Source: Xiphophorus maculatus
Lineage: Eukaryota; Chordata; Actinopteri; Cyprinodontiformes; Poeciliidae
Length of the DNA stretch: 64,000 bases
Assembly (NCBI RefSeq): GCF_002775205.1
Contig: NC_036447.1
Span: 29,448,245-29,512,244, forward strand
Reading direction: 5' to 3'
The notes beneath the pieces were generated by a model. The model did not search any database, had not been told where the DNA came from, and was given only the letters and a program-made list of their open reading frames with translations. The position numbers were made by a program, and so were the translations under genes. Positions 52,043 to 64,000 of this stretch are shown piece by piece; position 1 is the first letter of the stretch; every line of letters starts with the position of its first letter.

Positions 52043-54589
52043 ATGCCTTCTCTGTGGAAACGAATAACATTCTCGGTGGCCTCGGCACTGTGTGTCGGCT
52101 CGGTGGCCCTCCTGGTGGTGGCCCTGTCCACAGAGCGGTGGGTTATCGGGCGGATTCTGTGTAAAACCGGGGTGGACATCGTGAACGCGTCCAGTCCGGA
52201 GATGGACCAGTTTATCGGGGACATTTACTACGGTTTGTTCCAGGGAGGAAAGACCAAGAGGTGCGGACTCGGGAACAGGCGCTCCAAAATATACAGTAAG
52301 ATCCAAAGTGACTGTAAGGGAGAGATGTGGAGAGTACCCAATAATTATACACGTTCAAGTAACAGTAGCACTGCTTCAACTTTACTGAAGTTAAAGTAAA
52401 AAGTAGCCACCCAAGATATTACTCAAGAGTTTGGTAAAAAAATAAAAAGGCTAGTCATGTGACTGATCAAATCATCATTTAATATTTAAAAATGACATCA
52501 TCAAAATATGAAGTTATATGAAAATGTTGGTATTTTAAGGACCAAAATGGGAATAATTCATGTAAATAACAGAATTACAAAATAACAAAATCAGATTAAG
52601 AAAAAATAATTTGAATGTAAAACTTATTAAACTTTAATATAGCTGAGTAAAAGCTTTTTTTTTTTTTACTTTTACTCAAATAAAAATATGTCAAAGTAGT
52701 GCTACTTTTACTAGAGTACTTTTTTGACTATTCATCTCTGATTAAAAATATAGAAAGTGAGGAAAACAAAAAACAAGCCTTAGAGCTTAAACACAATCTT
52801 CAACAACTTAAGATCAGATTTAGATCTTTTTTTATTATTATTATTATCTAGAACTAAAGCTTAATTTTAGGAGCTTTTTTTCACTTAAATGCTTCACAGG
52901 TCAAAGTTAAGTTGTTTATCAAGCAAATAAAGAACATGCTGTCAAATGGTTCTGGACTGAAAATAAATATCCAAGTAAAAATAAAGAAAGGCTCTTAGGT
53001 TTTCCTCCCTAAGCTCGTCCCTCTGGTCTGTGTGCCTCTGCAGTTTTTCCAAAGCTGGTGCAGACGCTGAATGGGGGTCTTCACATGATGGTGATTCTCT
53101 TCCTGCTGGTGGCGGTTGGCTTCGCCCTGGTCAGTCTGTCCTTCTCCATATACAACGCACGCAAGGTCCCCTACCAGAGCATAAAAGGGCACAAAGGACT
53201 TTACCTATGGAACTTCATTGCTGGTAAAAAAAAAAAAAAAACAACAAACAAACAAAAAAAACACTTCATTTTTCTGCTTTGCTTCAACATGTTTTGCCTT
53301 TCTTAGGCTTTTTTGTGTTATTTATTTATTTATCTTTGCAATTTGTCTCAACTAAATTACTAACAATTAAGCCCAAACATTTTTTTTATCCCTTGAATAT
53401 TTAGGTTTAAAATTATTTTTCATTCAATCAAGTGGTTTGTGTCCACAATCCAAAGTGATGTAAAAAGTGTATTCATTAAAAACAATACTAGTAATTAATA
53501 ATTCATAAAAACAAATTTTAATAGCTTTACAATAATCAAACACTTATGAGTGTTGCTGACTAAAAAAGTGTAGCTTTTTGCACGTTTCACTGATATTTGA
53601 TGATTTATCTTTGATAATGAGGCCCAAGTCCAGGAGGTTCCAAGGCCTTGTTGCCATCTCCCTAATCTTTAGCTCATTTAGCAGAAGCTGGTATAACAGA
53701 GTGATTATCCACAGTGAAACATGTCCTGTAATGACATGAGCCTAAAGGCCACTCAGTGAGGAAGAAGCCATTCACCCAAATGAAACATAAAAAAGACATA
53801 TTCCAGTTTGCAAATGTCCACCAGGACAAAGATCTTCATTTCTGCAGACATGTCCTGTGGTCTGATCCACTTCAGAGACAAGGTGAGACTCTTGGTCAGA
53901 ACATTGGCCTCTGCTCAGGCTGATACCCCCTGTGGTGGTGGACGGGCCATAATTTCAGCCAAATAACATCAGTCAACATTTTTAGATTTTTTAGGAAAAA
54001 AAAAACGTGGAGATTTCTGGGCTTGAAAGTTAAACATTTGCCAGAAAAAAACATGACATTTTGAGGATAATCTCAGAAATGTTCTAGAGCAAAGTTCTAG
54101 AACCAAGGCTGTGAGTTTCAAAAGTCAACAAACATCAAACAGTTTTGACTTTTGAAACCTTAGAAATTTCTAAGATTTCTTTCTAATAAAATTCTGTAAC
54201 TAATCTAGGAGTTTTTTTTCTCTTTTTTTATATCTACAATGCTCCTAATACTGTATACAGATATGATAAATATAGATAGTTAAATCTGAAGGGAAGTTAA
54301 GTACTTTCTTCTGTTTGCAGCTCTTTTTGGCGCCCTGGGTGTTCTTTGTTTCCTGGCAGCCGTGAAGCACCACCGTCTGACTGAGCGGGTGGCAAACCAT
54401 GGAGAGAACCTCTTCGTCCTGGAGGTTCTGGATAACAGCCTGGACTGGTCCTTCTGGCTGGGAGTTGGCAGCGTTGGGACTCACTTTGTCGTTTGTGGAG
54501 TGGTCGCTATGAGTCGCATCAAGTTGCCCAAACCGGAGATCAAGAAGCCGGAAGAGCCCACAATCTCTGCCCTTGACCTGCTCTACTGA
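52043..54589 (+). CDS. clrn2: Clarin-2, tetraspan membrane protein, 3 exons
   Basis: Exons 52043-52295, 53044-53223 and 54321-54589 join in phase to 233 aa plus stop (human 232). Four hydrophobic segments are visible near residues 8-30, 98-122, 145-163 and 188-210. The first extracellular loop keeps [11 protein letters not shown] with the family N-glycosylation site, [10 protein letters not shown] and CGLG. Exon 2 carries [20 protein letters not shown] and [15 protein letters not shown], and the C-terminus ends ALDLLY as in clarin-2. Clarins belong to the claudin/PMP22-like superfamily. Clarin-2 acts in hair-bundle maintenance and hearing. It is transcribed divergently from tapt1 and head-to-tail with lap3. 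The third ORF segment is free of stops, and splice sites are canonical (GTAAGA, GTAAAA). Confidence 0.96.
53990..54210. repeat. Family G degenerate internally repetitive tract, locus 3
   Basis: GGAGATTTCTGGGCTTGAAA, TTTGCCAGAAAA and AATCTCAGAAATGTTCTAGA repeat loosely in the last clrn2 intron. Same vocabulary as at 4810 and 13385. Confidence 0.55.
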
Positions 54590-54599
54590 AGAACACACA

Positions 54600-54830
54600 C
54601 ACATGTTTGCGTGGCTATCTTTGTGGGGGCTTTGCATTGACTTCCATTCATTTCTACAGCCTAAACCTTACACTTAACCTAACCATAACAGAAACTCAAT
54701 TCACACCTAATTCCTAAATCTAACCCCTGGCCCCAAAACAGCGTTTCCCCTTGTGAGGACCAGGCTTCGGTCCCCACAAGGAGCAGTCAGGAAAATGGTC
54801 CCCACAAGGTATTAGAAACAAACACACACG
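54600..54830. repeat. Teleost-type dispersed repeat in the clrn2 3' UTR
   Basis: CATTGACTTCCATTCATTTC, CCTAACCATAACAGAAACTC, CCCTTGTGAGGACC and AATGGTCCCCACAAGG form a repeat I recognise from many fish genomes. It begins a few bases after the clrn2 stop codon, so it is probably part of the mRNA. Confidence 0.65.
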
Positions 54831-55158
54831 TGTTGCACACACACAGAAAAAGAGTTATTGGTTGTGTCTTCTGCTTTCAGCGTGGAAAGGAAAAGAAAAA
54901 AACACTTACTGACATTTGTGATGACACTGTTTTACTTATTTCACACTCATTCTCACTGAAAACTGGTTTTAAAGGACCTTAATGTTTATTTGTTCTTATT
55001 GGTTCTGAATAGATAATTGATGAAAAAGCAAACTTGTCCAGTTTAGACAGAGGGATTTATTGTTAGGTTTACTTTGGTACTGTGGACGATGAAGAGTGGT
55101 CCAACAGAATCACTCTGAACATTTTACGTTCAGTATTGTAAATTCGGTTTGTGTAGTA

Positions 55159-55164
55159 AATAAA
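55159..55164 (+). terminator. Candidate clrn2 polyadenylation signal
   Basis: AATAAA about 570 nt after the clrn2 stop codon, followed within 30 nt by T-rich sequence. Other AT-rich options exist nearby. Confidence 0.4.
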
Positions 55165-55648
55165 TGTCTGTAAATATGCTATTTATTTTTTCATTGTACA
55201 TAAAGAATGTAAATTACAGACATTTAAAATATCATTCCCAGTTATCTGATCCTTTTTTTGTGTGTGTCTGGTTCCTATTCAAAGGCTCTTTTAAGGCATT
55301 ATGTTACTCTGCATGATTGCCTGTTGGATCCATAGAATTAATTTTGAGTTTGTTCAAGAAGCATAAATGGGGGAAAAAAATTATCTTTGGTTTCTAACCA
55401 GTAGATATTTATGAATGTTTATGCAAGTCAAGAACTTTGATAATTTTATGGTAAAGTCCTGCATTTCTGAAAGACTGTTTAAGGTGGCCTAAGTTTGAGC
55501 GGGAAGTTTTTTTATTTGTTTAGGAAACCACCCAATGCAAACAATAAACTTGTAACAACCAAGCAAAAACCATTTTTTAAAATATAAGATTGCACGTAAT
55601 TACATATATGATTCACTGTAGGCCCATGTTACAGTATCCACAGATAAA

Positions 55649-56012
55649 TAAGCCTGTTGCATAATAAATTAAAATGACTTCAATAACTTTAATTGTGATG
55701 ATTAACAATTTTGTAAAGACAATTATATTTACAGATCCATTTCAATTATGGTTTCAGTTGGGTGTGTGTCTTTTATTTCTGTTTTATTTATTATTTTTTG
55801 TTGTGTTTTGTTTAGGATATTTAACATATCTTCCAGTTCCAGTGTCAAGACCAATAAATCTAAATTTATTGGTCTTTCACAGGGCAAACTGCATTATCAT
55901 GCTATTATTAACATATTACTTGAAAATGATCTTAAATCAACAATATATTATTTATTGCAATAATTACTGGGGAAGTTTATCATCAAACTTTGGTGTCGTG
56001 ACAGACATGCCT
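55649..56012 (-). repeat. Family C hAT-like repeat, copy 2 (reverse)
   Basis: Left end AAGCCTGTTGCATAATAAAT and right end TCGTGACAGACATGCC match the ends of the nested copy at 33811. It also shares the block TTCCAGTTCCAGTGTCAAGA. It lies between clrn2 and lap3. Confidence 0.65.
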
Positions 56013-56179
56013 ATAACATTTTCCATATTTGGTCAAATTAGAATCATAAACCTTAATGCATTTTATTGTAAATTTACATGACAACTTACATTGAGTAGCA
56101 ATTAACTGTAAAGTGTAACTAGAACGATCAGAGTTGCATTTAAAGCCACTTTGTACTCCGCAGGCAAAATGACACTTTG

Positions 56180-56194
56180 CCGCTAGGTGGCGAC
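56180..56194 (+). promoter_or_regulatory. CTCF-like motif upstream of lap3
   Basis: CCGCTAGGTGGCGAC fits the CTCF core consensus on the + strand, 150 bp upstream of the lap3 start codon in a short CpG-richer block. Motif match only. Confidence 0.45.
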
Positions 56195-56329
56195 AAACCC
56201 CCGTCGTCCTATCTCGTCGGTGACGCCACTTTAACGCGACTCTGACGGGGTCGTCTGCCTTCCTTTCCCGCATGAGAAGCGCCTGACCTTCCAGTGAGGT
56301 AAAACTAGGATATCAACTCAGATTATTAC

Positions 56330-56344
56330 ATGTTGAGGAGGTGA
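56330..56344 (+). other. Minimal upstream ORF of lap3
   Basis: ATG TTG AGG AGG TGA ends two bases before the lap3 ATG at 56347. The upstream start context is weak (T at -3), whereas the main ATG has A at -3. Confidence 0.5.
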
Positions 56345-56346
56345 CA

Positions 56347-61892
<5,546 letters not shown>

Positions 61893-62765
61893 GAGGAGGA
61901 TCAGGAGCAGATCTGACGAAGAGCGGGACTCTCCTGAGTCAGAGATCACACAACTAACATACATATGAATATAACAGATGTTACATAGGTAACATAGATG
62001 AGCTAATACAGATTTATATTGAGTATTAGTATTACACTGTGCTGTGAAATGATATTTGGCCTCTTTCAGATTTCTCCTGTTTTTATTTTTTCACACTTAA
62101 AGCTAAAATATGTAACTTATATATAGATATATATATATAAACATATTTATTGAAATTGTCACTATGTCTTATGAGATGGATAATCTGAGAAAAAATCCAG
62201 CTCCTCTGCCTTCTCCCAGTGATAACTAGAAATGACCAATCAGAGCCAGGAGGCGGGTCATAGTGCTGTCAATCACCCTCTGTGTGGCTGCTCAAACAGA
62301 GCGTGATTAACCTCAAGTAGAGGGCAAATACTTGTCAACATAGGTCCAGGTCGGTTTGGGAAGATTTTCTTCTATATAATGCAAGTCTAAATTCAAAAAT
62401 TGCATTTTTTTTGTATGTTTTTTGTGGGGTTATCTTTCTCATATTAACATTAATTTGATCTGAAATGGGGGTTAAAAAAATCAAGATGAAATCTGTGAGG
62501 GACAGATCAGTTTCACGGCATCGTAAAATAACAAACATATTTTGTTACAGCAATCATTGTTTCCAGCACATTTTTTGCAATTGACATGTTTTTAAAATGA
62601 GCTGTAATTGCTTATTAAAATCATCGGTTGTTTTTTACAGAGTATGTTCCGCCCAGGCTGAAGGAATGTGAAAATTAAACATTTAATACTGTTAAATATT
62701 GCCTTATCTACCACTTATTTAAAAACTAAATCCATCAGTTAAATTGAGAATATTTATTCAGTGAC

Positions 62766-62815
<50 letters not shown>

Positions 62816-63590
62816 CAAAATAACTGTTTTCACTAAAACATATTGTATGCTTTGGTTTTTTGTGTTGATGGGTATCTGTGGAGTTTAAATTATCTCTCCA
62901 TTACTTTTTTTTATCTGTGGGTATCAGTATGAGACCCAGTCGGCCGTTTCTTTATCTTTTTTTCTTTGGCGCTGAAATATATGTTTCTATAAATGTTTCT
63001 ACATTTATAGAAACATTTACAGTTTTTACAAATCTTTTCGGTGGTGTCAATAGTTTCGCCAGCACTGTATCCTGCATGTCAAAACCACCACGGTTAAAAT
63101 GCCAGACATTGTCCATTGTTCAAATGTTGTAAATTCCTCCATCAACCAGCCTATTAGTTTGTATTTGTTCCTAATCGGATATCGCATTGTAAACTTATCT
63201 TGATTTTTTTGGTTTTAGTCAGATTGTTTTTCTACATTTCATAAGCTACATTGACTCTTAGAAATTATTTTTGATGTATAAATCAGCCGATTTATCCTTA
63301 TGGATAAAAACACCTTGATGAAGCTTGGAGAATTACTGTTTATATCAAAACTTCAGCAGCAACAGCAAAATTGAATCTAAACAATTATAAATAAATTATT
63401 AATCAATGCCGATTTTTATTCTGTCAGATTATTTCTATTTTGAGATTGGATCTCGTTATTTTTCTTCCACTTATTATTTACTGTAGAGTATTGCTCGTTG
63501 TGCATCTTTTCACCTCATTTATATTCATAAATTATTATATTCGTTCATTAGTTATTTAGTTCTCTTTGCCGGGTACCCTTTATCGCTGTA
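61893..63590. other. lap3-med28 intergenic region
   Basis: lap3 3' UTR and spacer. It contains family D copy 3, an AT/T-rich microsatellite at 62767-62815 and a 14-bp inverted repeat near 62983-63016 (TGTTTCTATAAATG and complement). No coding exon was found. Confidence 0.65.
62097..62320 (+). repeat. Family D TTAA-ended repeat, copy 3
   Basis: Starts TTAAAGCTAAAATATGTAAC and carries ACCAATCAGAGCCAGGAGGC, the family block shared with 12095 and 28125. Confidence 0.65.
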
Positions 63591-63599
63591 TCAATGCAG

Positions 63600-63610
63600 T
63601 GCGCATGCGC
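63600..63610 (+). promoter_or_regulatory. NRF-1 site in the med28 promoter
   Basis: TGCGCATGCGC is a perfect NRF-1 palindrome 26 bp upstream of the med28 start codon. NRF-1 sites are typical of TATA-less housekeeping promoters close to the transcription start. Confidence 0.65.
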
Positions 63611-63636
63611 GTTACCCGGATGGCAGACAGTGGAAG

Positions 63637-63795
63637 ATGGCTTCGTCCATGAACGGTATGTTTCAAGGCCAGCAGCCGCCCGGTGCTCATCCCGTTGGGG
63701 GGCCTCCTGGACCGGCTCAGCCGAGCTTTTCCGGTACCGCTCCCCGGGTTCAGGGGAACAACACCCTGGTGGACGAACTGGAGGCTTCCTTCGAG
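63637..63795 (+). CDS. med28: Mediator subunit 28, first coding exon
   Basis: ATG at 63637 (context AAGATGG) opens 53 codons ending at a GTAGGA donor after SFE. The exon is Gly/Pro/Gln-rich (MFQGQQPPGAHPVGGPPGPA) and closes with NTLVDELEASFE, which matches the human MED28 block TLVDELESSFE at the same distance from the start. MED28 belongs to the Mediator head module that links activators to RNA polymerase II. The rest lies beyond the window. An upstream out-of-frame ATG at 63594 precedes the NRF-1 site and is probably not transcribed. Confidence 0.9.
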
Positions 63796-64000
63796 GTAGG
63801 AGGTTAGAGGGCTACATTAGCTCTGTTGTTAGCATTAGCTGTTGTGGCTAACACACATACTCATTTATGAGCTAACTGTAGTTAAAATGTAGCATTTTCT
63901 ATGAGTTGACCAGTTACAAACTGGAGCTTCAACTCGCCGTTTCACCGAACCATAATCACAATTTTACGACAACATAATGGGACCATTGTAGGTTGAAAGA
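63796..64000 (+). other. med28 intron 1 (start)
   Basis: Sequence after the med28 exon 1 donor. AT-rich, no further exon seen before the window ends. Confidence 0.7.

Noticed and set aside
63594-63851. 85-aa frame overlapping med28 exon 1
   Set aside because: Out of frame with the conserved MED28 protein, and its ATG lies upstream of the NRF-1 site where transcription probably has not yet begun.

Overview
The window is vertebrate nuclear DNA, almost certainly from a ray-finned (teleost) fish. Protein-coding exons are short and split by GT-AG introns. The surrounding DNA is AT-rich and full of microsatellites and short dispersed repeats of the kind seen in teleost genomes. No gene, repeat or bias suggests bacterial or viral origin. 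The species cannot be named from the sequence alone.

Six genes can be read. Three are on the minus strand: the 5' part of an FGF-binding-protein gene (fgfbp2-like, 1-496, running off the left edge), prom1 (prominin-1, at least 6923-36370) and tapt1 (40771-50572). Three are on the plus strand: clrn2 (clarin-2, 52043-54589), lap3 (cytosolic leucine aminopeptidase, 56347-61892) and the first coding exon of med28 (63637-63795, running toward the right edge). This matches the FGFBP2-PROM1-TAPT1 ... CLRN2-LAP3-MED28 order of human 4p15, but the LDB2 and QDPR genes that lie between TAPT1 and CLRN2 in human are absent. I rebuilt the exon chains by translating both strands and checking splice phase at every junction. 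They give 845 codons plus 2 nt for prom1 (its last few codons unresolved), 572 aa for tapt1, 233 aa for clrn2 and 515 aa for lap3, all close to the human lengths. The genes do not form a pathway. They are conserved neighbours with separate jobs: FGF release, photoreceptor/cilium membrane organisation, ciliary/skeletal membrane protein, hair-cell tetraspan protein, peptide turnover, and Mediator subunit.

The non-coding DNA holds several dispersed repeat families found by comparing the window with itself: family A (7 copies, TTAA-flanked, about 570 bp, all in the same orientation), B (4 copies), C (4 copies, hAT-like ends, one nested in a B copy), D (3 copies), E (2), F (2, one abutting a prom1 splice donor), G (3 degenerate internally repetitive tracts), H (2), LINE fragments of L2 type and an RTE-type 3' tail. 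Long microsatellites include a pure AAGG tract of about 240 bp and several GGAT, TG/CA and AT tracts. The most interesting points are four 3' splice sites in prom1 and lap3 preceded directly by (TG)n tracts, minimal upstream ORFs that end 1-2 nt before the clrn2 and lap3 start codons, two hairpins upstream of a prom1 acceptor, and the recurrent family A element. I found no evidence for a new multi-gene system.
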